Positions 10,628 to 17,496 of a DNA stretch of 64,000 nt are shown here, piece after piece (the stretch's first letter is position 1; each line of letters opens with the position of its first letter). The notes beneath the pieces were generated by a model. That model saw only the letters and a program-made list of their open reading frames with translations. It had not been told where the DNA came from and searched no databases. Source of the stretch: Rhodococcus antarcticus (lineage in GTDB: Bacteria > Actinomycetota > Actinomycetes > Mycobacteriales > Mycobacteriaceae); NCBI RefSeq assembly GCF_026153295.1, contig NZ_CP110615.1:682001-746000 (forward strand). Reading direction: 5' to 3'. The translations under genes were made by a program, and so were the position numbers.

Positions 10628-10891
10628 TCAGGCCGAACGGTTGCGGACCCGGATGACCTGCGTGGAGTCCGGGTCGGCCTGGTGGGGATCGGCCGCGGTG
10701 ACCACGTGGCGGGGGATGACCACGGTGGCGCAGGAGTCGGCGGGGGAGCCCGCGACGTCGAGGGTCACCACGGAGGCGTTGCGCTGCCGTGCGCGGCGCA
10801 GGGTGTCGTCCGCGCGGGACATGACGTCGGCCGGCGCCCGCTGGCCGGGGTCGTCGTCGCGCACCGGTCGTCGTCGCATGGGGTGGTGCAC
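10628..10891 (-). CDS. Small protein of unknown function
   Basis: 87 residues with no recognised domain. It reads MHHPMRRRPVRDDDPG at the N-terminus, an Arg-rich helix (RADDTLRRARQRN), then a beta-like stretch (SVVTLDVAG, SCATVVIPRHVVTAAD) and ends in QVIRVRNRSA. The GTG start follows GGGAGG at 8 nt. The frame is convergent with wbbL (8 bp between stops) and divergent from the mannose-1-phosphate guanylyltransferase, with which it shares a palindrome-rich AT-rich spacer. It may be real because of the ribosome site, position and codon usage, but could be spurious. Confidence 0.5.
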   Translation of the reverse strand: MHHPMRRRPVRDDDPGQRAPADVMSRADDTLRRARQRNASVVTLDVAGSPADSCATVVIPRHVVTAADPHQADPDSTQVIRVRNRSA

Positions 10892-10922
10892 CGGCTCCGC
10901 CTCCCTGGCTGTAATAGAGAAA

Positions 10923-10957
10923 ACAGTACTGTCACTGCCGCCGTGCGTGGCAGTGAC
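10923..10957. promoter_or_regulatory. Pair of palindromes in the divergent spacer (candidate operator)
   Basis: In the only A/T-rich patch of this region, a 10-bp perfect palindrome ACAGTACTGT (10923-10932) abuts an inverted repeat of 9-bp arms, GTCACTGCC (10931-10939) and GGCAGTGAC (10949-10957), separated by 9 nt. They lie about 50-85 bp upstream of the guanylyltransferase ATG and 30-65 bp upstream of the small divergent gene. They look like regulator-binding sites; the second could also act as a hairpin. Confidence 0.45.
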
Positions 10958-11006
10958 GCGCCGGGACCGCCGCCGCCGCGGTGGGAACCCCACTGAGAGG
11001 ACGTGC

Positions 11007-12083
11007 ATGAGCCCGAAGGACATCGACGCCGTGATCCTGGTGGGCGGCAAGGGGACCCGGCTGCGGCCGCTCACCATGTCGGCCCCCAAGCCGATGCTCC
11101 CCACCGCGGGCGTGCCGTTCCTGCACCACCTCCTCTCGCGCATCAAGGCCGCCGGGATGCAGCACGTGGTGCTCGGCACGTCCTTCCGGGCGGAGGTCTT
11201 CTCCGAGCACTTCGGTGACGGGTCCGCCCTGGGGCTGGACATCGAGTACGTCACCGAGGCGGAGCCCCTGGGCACCGGCGGGGGCATCCGCAACGTCGCG
11301 GACCGGCTGCGCGGGGAGCACGCGATGGTCTTCAACGGTGACGTCCTCGGCGGGACCGACCTGCGGGCCGTGCTGTACACGCACACCACCACCGACGCGG
11401 ACGTCACCCTGCACCTGGTGCGGGTGGGCGACCCCAGGGCCTTCGGCTGCGTGCCCACCGACGCCGAGGGCCGGGTCACGGACTTCCTCGAGAAGACCGA
11501 GGACCCGCCGACCGACCAGATCAACGCCGGCTGTTACGTCTTCAAGCGCTCCGTGCTCGAGTCGATCCCCACGGGGCGGGCGGTCTCGGTGGAGCGCGAG
11601 GTGTTCCCCGCGCTGCTCACCGCCGGGGCCAGGCTCCAGGGCCACGTGGACGCGGCGTACTGGCGCGACATGGGGACTCCCGAGGACTTCGTCCGGGGCT
11701 CGGCGGACCTGGTGCGCGGCATCGCCCCCTCCAGCGCGCTGCCGGGCCGCCCGGGGGAGTCGCTCGTGCTGCCCGGTGCCACCGTGGACCCCACCGCACT
11801 GCTGCTCGGCGGGACCGTGGTGGGCGCCGGCGCGACGGTGGGCGCGGGTGCGCGACTGGACGGTGCGGTGCTGTTCGACGGTTCCGCGGTCGGGGCCGGG
11901 GCCGTGGTGGAGCGCTCCATCCTCGGCTTCGACGCCCGCATCGGCGTGCGGGCGCTGGTCCGCGACGCCGTGATCGGCGACCGGGCCGTGGTGGGCGCCC
12001 GGTGCGAGCTGCTGCGCGGGGCGCGGGTGTGGCCCGACGTGCAGCTGCCCGACGGCGGGATCCGCTTCTCCACCGACGTGTGA
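11007..12083 (+). CDS. manB: Mannose-1-phosphate guanylyltransferase (GDP-mannose pyrophosphorylase)
   Basis: 358-residue sugar nucleotidyltransferase making GDP-mannose from GTP and mannose-1-phosphate. The N-terminal domain has the signature AVILVGGKGTRLRPLT with the catalytic Arg/Lys, KPMLPTAGVPFLHHLL, GTGGGIRN and FNGDVLGG (metal Asp). The C-terminal third (~250-350) shows hexapeptide-type repeats (VGAGATVGAGARLDGAVLF, AVGAGAVVE), a left-handed beta-helix. Synteny matches M. tuberculosis manB (Rv3264c), also called rmlA2 or mrsA in some annotations. Start ATG with GAGAGG upstream. Together with pmm and manA at 22.4-26.4 kb this gives a complete fructose-6-phosphate to GDP-mannose route within the window. 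Confidence 0.87.
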   Translation: MSPKDIDAVILVGGKGTRLRPLTMSAPKPMLPTAGVPFLHHLLSRIKAAGMQHVVLGTSFRAEVFSEHFGDGSALGLDIEYVTEAEPLGTGGGIRNVADRLRGEHAMVFNGDVLGGTDLRAVLYTHTTTDADVTLHLVRVGDPRAFGCVPTDAEGRVTDFLEKTEDPPTDQINAGCYVFKRSVLESIPTGRAVSVEREVFPALLTAGARLQGHVDAAYWRDMGTPEDFVRGSADLVRGIAPSSALPGRPGESLVLPGATVDPTALLLGGTVVGAGATVGAGARLDGAVLFDGSAVGAGAVVERSILGFDARIGVRALVRDAVIGDRAVVGARCELLRGARVWPDVQLPDGGIRFSTDV

Positions 12084-12147
12084 GCGCGCCCTGAGCACCG
12101 ACGCGCAACGGTCCTGGCGGCCGGACTTCGTCGTCGACCTGCGTTCC

Positions 12148-13002
12148 GTGCTGGCGCCGCTGTCCCGCGGCCGTGGGGACCCGACCGCGAGCACGGAGGG
12201 CGGGGTGGTCTGGCGCGCGTCCAACACCCCGGACGGGCCGGTCACCCTCGCGCTGTCGCGGACGCCGGACGGGGTGGTGCACGCCCGCGCCTGGGGTCCG
12301 GGGGCCGGTCGGACGCTGGACGGCGTGCCGGCCCTGCTCGGGGCCGACGACGACCCGGCGTCGTTCACCAGCCACCACGACCGCATCGCCGCGGCCGTGC
12401 GCGCGGCGCCGCACCTGCGCCTGGGGGCCACCGGTGCGGTGTGGGACGTGCTGCTCGGGGCGGTGCTGGAGCAGAAGGTGACCGGGACCGAGGCGCGGCG
12501 CTCGTGGCGCGAGCTCGCCTGGCGGTTCGGGACGCCGGCCCCCGGTCCGGTCCCCGAGGGGTTGCGCCTGCCGCCCGGTCCGGCCGAGGTGCTGGCGATC
12601 CCGGACTGGGAGTGGCACCGGGCTGGGGTGGACCTCTCGCGGCGGCGGGCGCTGCTCGGGGCGGCGAGCGTGGCCAACCGGCTCGAGCGGGCCGCCGAGC
12701 TGCGGGGTGAGCTGGGGCGCTCGCTGCTGCGCAAGGTCCGCGGCATCGGGGTGTGGACGGCCGCGGAGGTCGCCCAGCGCGCGTGGGGGGACCCGGACGC
12801 GGTGAGCTTCGGGGACTTCCACGTCCCGACCGTGGTCGGCTGGGCCCTGGTGGGGCGCCCGCTCGACGACGAGGGCATGGCGCAGGTGCTCGCCCCGTAC
12901 GCACCGCAGCGGCAGCGCGCGGTGCGGCTGCTGGAGGCCACGGGCGCGCCGCGTCCACGCTTCGGGCCCCGGCTGAGCCCGTCCGACCACCGCCACATCT
13001 GA
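12148..13002 (+). CDS. DNA-3-methyladenine glycosylase-type HhH-GPD protein
   Basis: A base-excision glycosylase-like protein: RIAAAVRAAPHLRLG, VWDVLLGAVLEQKVTGTEARRSW, a helix-hairpin-helix LLRKVRGIGVWTAAEV and the catalytic-Asp region GDPDAVSFGDFHVP. The annotated GTG gives 284 residues but probably cuts off the true start: the in-frame codons just upstream encode W-R-P-D-F-V-V-D-L-R-S, which matches the conserved family N-terminus. No ATG, GTG or TTG exists in frame between a stop at 11971 and 12148, only a CTG at 12091, 7 bp after the manB stop. Function in repair of alkylated bases is inferred from the family. Confidence 0.75.
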   Translation: MLAPLSRGRGDPTASTEGGVVWRASNTPDGPVTLALSRTPDGVVHARAWGPGAGRTLDGVPALLGADDDPASFTSHHDRIAAAVRAAPHLRLGATGAVWDVLLGAVLEQKVTGTEARRSWRELAWRFGTPAPGPVPEGLRLPPGPAEVLAIPDWEWHRAGVDLSRRRALLGAASVANRLERAAELRGELGRSLLRKVRGIGVWTAAEVAQRAWGDPDAVSFGDFHVPTVVGWALVGRPLDDEGMAQVLAPYAPQRQRAVRLLEATGAPRPRFGPRLSPSDHRHI

Positions 13003-13004
13003 GC

Positions 13005-13090
13005 GGTGATCGCCGTTCGGGAACGCTCAGGTGGTCAGGGGCCACGTCAGGGTGCCGGAACGGCGATCACCCGGGGGCGATCACCCCCGG
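13005..13090. terminator. Two inverted repeats between convergent genes
   Basis: A 14-bp perfect inverted repeat (13005-13018 with 13058-13071) encloses a 39-nt loop, and is followed at once by a compact hairpin with 7-bp C/G arms (13071-13077 with 13084-13090). They fill the 104-bp gap between the glycosylase and NUDIX stop codons and probably terminate transcription from both sides. The word GATCACC/GGTGATC recurs three times. Confidence 0.6.
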
Positions 13091-13106
13091 GACGTGTCCG
13101 GCCGGC

Positions 13107-13670
13107 TCAGGCCGTGCGGGCCACGCGCTCCAGGCCCAGGCGCACCAGCTCGCCGATGGTGTCCCGGGCGGCCGTCCCGGGCAGTGCGTCCACCGGCCAC
13201 CACCGCAGGTCCACCGACTCCTCGCTGCGCACGATCTGCGCCCCGGGTGCCGCCCGCACCAGGAACCGGACGTCGAGGTGGCGCGTGGGCACCCCGCCCG
13301 AGCAGGTGATCGGGTGGGTGTCCAGGTGCAGCACCTCGGGGTCGATCACCAGCTCGTCGAGGCCGGACTCCTCGCACGCCTCGCGCAGCCCGGCGTCGAC
13401 CAGCGACTCGTCGGAGGGCTCGCAGTGCCCACCCAGCTGGATCCACCGGCCCACCCGCGGGTGCAGGGTGAGCAGGACGTGCGTGGCGTCGGCGTCGAGC
13501 ACCAGCGCCGAGGCGGTGACGTGGCCCGGGGTGCACGCCCGCAGACAGGCGTCGGACCGGGCGGCCAGGAACGCGAGCACCGTGTGCCGCAGCGCGTCCT
13601 GGTCGGTGGACGGCGCGCGGAACCCGTCCAGCGCCGCGACCGTGGAGGCGTACAGCGACGCGGCGCTCAC
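13107..13670 (-). CDS. NUDIX hydrolase
   Basis: 187 residues with the NUDIX box from [20 protein letters not shown] through EESG (E-x7-R-E-x2-E-E), preceded by [20 protein letters not shown]. The usual first Gly of the box is displaced by one residue (GH), as in many actinobacterial homologues. It is the last gene of the fbiA-fbiB transcription unit and overlaps fbiB by 4 bp (GTGA). It hydrolyses a nucleoside-diphosphate derivative of unknown identity; location in the F420 operon suggests a housekeeping role connected to F420 or its GTP/PEP-derived intermediates, but that is inference only. Confidence 0.85.
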   Translation of the reverse strand: MSAASLYASTVAALDGFRAPSTDQDALRHTVLAFLAARSDACLRACTPGHVTASALVLDADATHVLLTLHPRVGRWIQLGGHCEPSDESLVDAGLREACEESGLDELVIDPEVLHLDTHPITCSGGVPTRHLDVRFLVRAAPGAQIVRSEESVDLRWWPVDALPGTAARDTIGELVRLGLERVARTA

Positions 13671-15037
13671 AGCTCCACCAGCCCGGTGCGCGGGTCCTTC
13701 GGCTCCCGGACGTCCAGGGGTTCCGCCGGGTGGCCGATCGCCACCGCGCCCATCGGCACCCAGTCCGAGCGCAGCCCGAGCTCGCGGGCCACCAGCTCCG
13801 GGGTGAAGATCGTGGAGCCGACCCAGCACGACCCCAGGTCCTCGGCGGCCAACGCCACGAGCAGGCCCTGCACCGCCGCCCCCACCGCCACGGTGAACAT
13901 CGTCCGCTCGGCCGCCCGCCGGGCGTCGTCGGGGTAGCGGTGCGCGCCGTCGGGCACGCAGAACGGCACCACGAGCTCGGGGGCCGTGCGGAGCAGGTCC
14001 CCGCGGCCCACCCGCGCGTCGACCGCCTCGGGGGAGAGCCCGTCCGCGGCGAGGTCCGCCCGCCACCGCTGCGCCATCAGGTCGAGCAGGTGGCGCCGCA
14101 CGGCCGGGGTGCGCACCCACGCGAAGCGAACGGGGGCGGTGTGGTGCGGGGCGGGCGCGGTGAGCGCGAGACCGACCGCGCGCCGCACCGCCCCGGGGTC
14201 CACGGGGGCGTCGGTGAAGGTCCGCACCGAGCGCCGCCGCAGCAGCGCCTCGCGCCGCCCCTGGACACGTCCCTCCACCCGCCCCTGGGCAAGCGCCTCG
14301 GTGGTGCCGAGCCAGAACAGGTCGTCGGGGCCCGGCCGCACCAGCTCCCGGGCGGTGGAACCGTCGTCGACCGGGGTGAGCCCGCGGACCACGGCCACCG
14401 CGACCCCGCCGAGCTTGCCCTTGACCAGGTCGGCCGCGGCGGCGAGCTCGTCGGCCACGGCCACCTCGGTGACCACGAGGTCGTTGCCGTGGACGTCGGT
14501 GCCCCCGGCGTAGCGGTGCAGCACCGCGAGCCCGGCCGAGCCGATGGCGGTGTCGGTCTGGCCCACCCGCCACGCGCGGCCCATGGTGTCGGTGAGCACG
14601 ACCGCGACGGTGACGCCGAGCAGGTGGTGCAGACGTGCACGCAGAGATGCGGCCGAGCCGTCGGGGTCCAGCGGGAGCAGGGCGAGCTCGCCGACGTCGA
14701 CGTTGGAGGCGTCCACCCCCGAGGCGGCCTGGACGATGCCCAGGCGGCTCTCGGTGATGAGCGTGCGGCCCTTGGTCGCGAGCACCCGGACGGACTCGGC
14801 CAGCACGAGCTCGCGGCGCAGCGCGTCCCGGGCCTCCGGGTCGGCCGGGGCGCTCACCAGCCGACCCTCGACCTTGGAGACCACCTTGCTGGTGACCACC
14901 ACGACGTCGTCGTCGGTGACCCACGGTGCGGCGGCCGCGATCGCTGCGGCCAGGTCGTCCCCGGGCCGGAACTCGGGCAGCCCGGGCACCGGCAGCACCC
15001 GCAGCTCGCCCGGTGCGGCGTGGTCCAGCACCGTCAC
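13667..15037 (-). CDS. fbiB: Bifunctional F420 gamma-glutamyl ligase / dehydro-F420 reductase (FbiB)
   Basis: 456 residues with two fused domains. Residues ~1-240 are CofE-like F420-0:gamma-glutamyl ligase ([71 protein letters not shown]). Residues ~255-456 are a nitroreductase-fold FMN domain ([50 protein letters not shown]). In M. tuberculosis the C-terminal domain reduces dehydro-F420-0 and the whole protein extends the polyglutamate tail. Start GTG; its first four bases overlap the end of fbiA. Length matches M. tuberculosis FbiB (about 448). Confidence 0.95.
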   Translation of the reverse strand: MTVLDHAAPGELRVLPVPGLPEFRPGDDLAAAIAAAAPWVTDDDVVVVTSKVVSKVEGRLVSAPADPEARDALRRELVLAESVRVLATKGRTLITESRLGIVQAASGVDASNVDVGELALLPLDPDGSAASLRARLHHLLGVTVAVVLTDTMGRAWRVGQTDTAIGSAGLAVLHRYAGGTDVHGNDLVVTEVAVADELAAAADLVKGKLGGVAVAVVRGLTPVDDGSTARELVRPGPDDLFWLGTTEALAQGRVEGRVQGRREALLRRRSVRTFTDAPVDPGAVRRAVGLALTAPAPHHTAPVRFAWVRTPAVRRHLLDLMAQRWRADLAADGLSPEAVDARVGRGDLLRTAPELVVPFCVPDGAHRYPDDARRAAERTMFTVAVGAAVQGLLVALAAEDLGSCWVGSTIFTPELVARELGLRSDWVPMGAVAIGHPAEPLDVREPKDPRTGLVEL

Positions 15038-16008
15038 AGGGACAGCCCGGCGAGCTCGAGCGCGGTGCGGGCCATGGCGGCCGTCGTCCCACGGTCGGTC
15101 ATGAGCAGCGGGACCCGGGCGACCTCGACGCCCGGCACGTCCGCGGTGTCCTCGCTGTGCACCATCCAGGCGTCGAGCAGGCCGTTGGCCGAGCGCGCCC
15201 CGTACATCCGGCCGACGGCCTCGGCGGTGGTCTCCACCCCGATGGTGTCCAGGCACACGTCGGCCATGCCGCGCAGCGGGGACCCGCCGACGATGGGGGA
15301 CAGGCCGACGACCTTGCCGCGGGTGGTCCGCAGCGCCCCGCGGATCCCGGGCACCGCGAGGACCGCCCCCACGCTGACCACCGGGTTGGACGGTGCCAGG
15401 ATCACCGCGTCGGCGTCCCCGATGGCCTCGAGCACCCCGGGTGCGGGCGCGGCCTGCTCGGCGCCGACCTGGACGAAGGAGTGCGTGGGCACCTGGGCGC
15501 GGTGACGGACCCACCACTCCTGGAAGTGGATCGCACGCTGCTCGCCGTCGGTCGGGTCGGTGACGACCACGTGGGTCTCGCACCGGTCGTCGGTGACGGG
15601 CAGCAGCCGCACCGACGGGCCCCAGCGGGTGCACAGCGCCTCGGTCACCGCGGAGAGCGGGTAGCCGGCTCGGAGCATCCGGGTGCGCACCAGGTGGGTG
15701 GCGATGTCCTTGTCGCCGAGGCCGAACCAGTCCGGGTCCGCCCCGTACTCGGCGAGGGAACCCTTGACCACCCAGGTCTCGCCCGACTGCCCCCAGCCCC
15801 GCTCGACGTCGATGCCGCCGCCCAGGGTGTACATGCAGGTGTCCAGGTCCGGGCAGATGCGCAGCCCGTGCATCCACACGTCGTCGCCGACGTTGACCAC
15901 CGCCGTCACCTCGTGCGGGCAGTCCGGGTGCCCCAGCCCCAGGGCCGTCTCCAGCCCCTGCAGGAACCGCGCCCCGCCCACTCCACCGACCAGCACCGTC
16001 ACCTTCAC
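15034..16008 (-). CDS. fbiA: 2-phospho-L-lactate / phosphoenolpyruvate transferase (FbiA/CofD)
   Basis: 324 residues, normal family length. It joins the phospho-lactyl or PEP moiety of the GDP-activated intermediate to the deazaflavin Fo to form (dehydro-)F420-0. Seen: [63 protein letters not shown] and [18 protein letters not shown], all CofD hallmarks. The GTG start lacks a Shine-Dalgarno but has TAGGCT 8 nt upstream (16017-16022 read on the minus strand), typical of a leaderless actinobacterial mRNA. First gene of fbiA-fbiB-NUDIX. Confidence 0.95.
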   Translation of the reverse strand: MKVTVLVGGVGGARFLQGLETALGLGHPDCPHEVTAVVNVGDDVWMHGLRICPDLDTCMYTLGGGIDVERGWGQSGETWVVKGSLAEYGADPDWFGLGDKDIATHLVRTRMLRAGYPLSAVTEALCTRWGPSVRLLPVTDDRCETHVVVTDPTDGEQRAIHFQEWWVRHRAQVPTHSFVQVGAEQAAPAPGVLEAIGDADAVILAPSNPVVSVGAVLAVPGIRGALRTTRGKVVGLSPIVGGSPLRGMADVCLDTIGVETTAEAVGRMYGARSANGLLDAWMVHSEDTADVPGVEVARVPLLMTDRGTTAAMARTALELAGLSL

Positions 16009-16042
16009 GGGAGTCGAGCCTAGGTGCCCGGCGGGAGACCGC

Positions 16043-16816
16043 TCACCGCCAGAACAGGAACAGTCCCTGACCCAGCCCGGCGAGGACGGTGGAGCCGCCG
16101 ACCGCGGTGAACACCGCGTCCGCGACGTCGAACAGCACGCCGGAGACCCGGCTGGAGGAGATCAGCACCGCGAACAGCAGCAGCGGTGCGAACGGGCGCA
16201 CCTGGGCGGCGGTGCGCCGGGTCGCGGCGGACAGGTGCGGGTCCAGCACGCCCCAGCCGTCGAGCCCGGGCACCGGCAGCAGGTTGAGCAGGAAGGCCAG
16301 CACCTGCACGAGCGCGAGCCAGGAGAGCACCCCGGCCAGCGGCAGCGGCATCGCCACCGTGCTCACCAGCAGGGCCAGGACGACGGCGAGCACCAGGTTC
16401 ACCACGGGCCCCGCCACCGAGACCGCGGAGTCCACCCAGCGCGAGCGCAGCTGGTTGCGGTCGATCCACACAGCACCGCCCGGCAGCGGGACACCGCCGA
16501 CCGCGAGCAGCAGCACGGGCAGGCCCAGGCTGAGCAGCGGGTCCGCGTACCTGCGCGGGTCCAGCGTGAGGTAGCCCTTCTCCCGGACCGAGGTGTCGCC
16601 GCCGCGCAGGGCGACCACCGCGTGGCTGAGCTCGTGCAGGCACAGCGAGACCGCCCAGCCCCCGAGCACCGTGAGCACGGCACCCGCGCGCAGCACGCTC
16701 AGCCCGCCACCGAGGGCGAGCAGGGTGGCGCCGGCGGCGGTGACCACCAGCAGCGCCAGGAAGACGGGGCTGGGCAGGTGGCTCGTGGGGGCGCGGGGGC
16801 CGCGTCGGGTGCGCAC
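16043..16816 (-). CDS. M50 (site-2 protease) family membrane metallopeptidase
   Basis: 257 residues with about six membrane helices. The zinc motif LHELSHAVVALRGG (HExxH) lies in an early helix and a second motif NLLPVPGLDGWG (the N-x-x-P-x-x-x-L-D-G motif giving the third ligand) in a later one, so the intramembrane protease appears intact. GTG 16816 is chosen over a start 75 bp upstream because the longer version would place duplicated CACGTG elements inside the coding region, and because CACACT lies 7 nt before 16816. It is divergent from whiB2. Substrate unknown; S2P proteases often cleave anti-sigma factors or signal-peptide remnants. Confidence 0.78.
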   Translation of the reverse strand: MRTRRGPRAPTSHLPSPVFLALLVVTAAGATLLALGGGLSVLRAGAVLTVLGGWAVSLCLHELSHAVVALRGGDTSVREKGYLTLDPRRYADPLLSLGLPVLLLAVGGVPLPGGAVWIDRNQLRSRWVDSAVSVAGPVVNLVLAVVLALLVSTVAMPLPLAGVLSWLALVQVLAFLLNLLPVPGLDGWGVLDPHLSAATRRTAAQVRPFAPLLLFAVLISSSRVSGVLFDVADAVFTAVGGSTVLAGLGQGLFLFWR

Positions 16817-16861
16817 CGACCCGAGTGTGCCCGCTGGGTGGTGGCGGGTGGCCGAGCAGCG

Positions 16862-16889
16862 CGGACCACGTGTCCTCGGACCACGTGTC
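16862..16889. promoter_or_regulatory. Tandem CACGTG-containing direct repeats (candidate operator)
   Basis: The 13-mer CGGACCACGTGTC occurs twice, at 16862-16874 and 16877-16889, at a 15-bp period, each with a CACGTG palindrome at its centre. It lies between the M50 peptidase start and the whiB2 promoter, ending 50 bp upstream of the -35 box. Confidence 0.5.
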
Positions 16890-16938
16890 ACTGTGGGGTT
16901 CTGTCGGTGCCCGGTGGTATGCGCGGATCCCGCCTCGC

Positions 16939-16968
16939 TTGACCGGCCGCCGTGCGCCCCTGTCTAAT
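16939..16968 (+). promoter_or_regulatory. Sigma-70-like promoter of whiB2
   Basis: TTGACC (16939-16944) and TCTAAT (16963-16968) are separated by 18 bp, a good housekeeping promoter. It would give a leader of about 110 nt before the whiB2 GTG at 17087. Confidence 0.6.
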
Positions 16969-17086
16969 CACAGCCATGTCATTCCTGGGAGCCGGCGTGC
17001 ACGCTGACACACCGCGACCCGGCCAGGACGTGACCAAGGACACATCTCTAGCGGGGTGGGGCGGGACCGAGGTGGAGGAGCGCGAC

Positions 17087-17407
17087 GTGTCGGAGCCGAT
17101 GGTGGAGCCGGACGGGGGTCGGTCGCACCTGTCCCTCGTCGGTGGAGCATCGCTGCTGGGGCTGCAGCCCGGCGACGAGCAGTGGCAGGAGCTGGCCCTG
17201 TGCGCCCAGACCGACCCCGAGTCGTTCTTCCCCGAGAAGGGCGGCTCCACCCGTGAGGCCAAGCGCATCTGCACCGGGTGCGAGGTCCGCGACGCCTGCC
17301 TCGAGTACGCGCTCGCCAACGACGAGCGCTTCGGCATCTGGGGCGGGCTCTCCGAGCGCGAGCGGCGGCGGCTCAAGCGCGAGTCCTGGGAGGCCGACGC
17401 CGTCTAG
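17087..17407 (+). CDS. whiB2: WhiB2/WhmD-type iron-sulfur transcription factor
   Basis: 106 residues. Four cysteines that bind a [4Fe-4S] cluster are at residues 39, 62, 65 and 71 (LCAQTD and ICTGCEVRDAC), followed by the turn GIWGG and a basic C-terminal tail SERERRRLKRESW. This N-terminus and the neighbourhood (fbiA, DUF3499) identify WhiB2, the septation factor called WhmD in M. smegmatis and WhiB in Streptomyces. GTG 17087 is selected because GGAGGAG lies 6 nt upstream; an upstream in-frame start near the promoter -10 would lie at the start of the transcript and is unlikely. Confidence 0.92.
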   Translation: MSEPMVEPDGGRSHLSLVGGASLLGLQPGDEQWQELALCAQTDPESFFPEKGGSTREAKRICTGCEVRDACLEYALANDERFGIWGGLSERERRRLKRESWEADAV

Positions 17408-17496
17408 GGCCGCGCCGGTTCCCCGGTCGCGCGCCGTCTAGGGTCCGGGGTCCAGCGTCACGCTCGGGTGGTGCTCGGCCGCAGCGGGGAGGTCGT

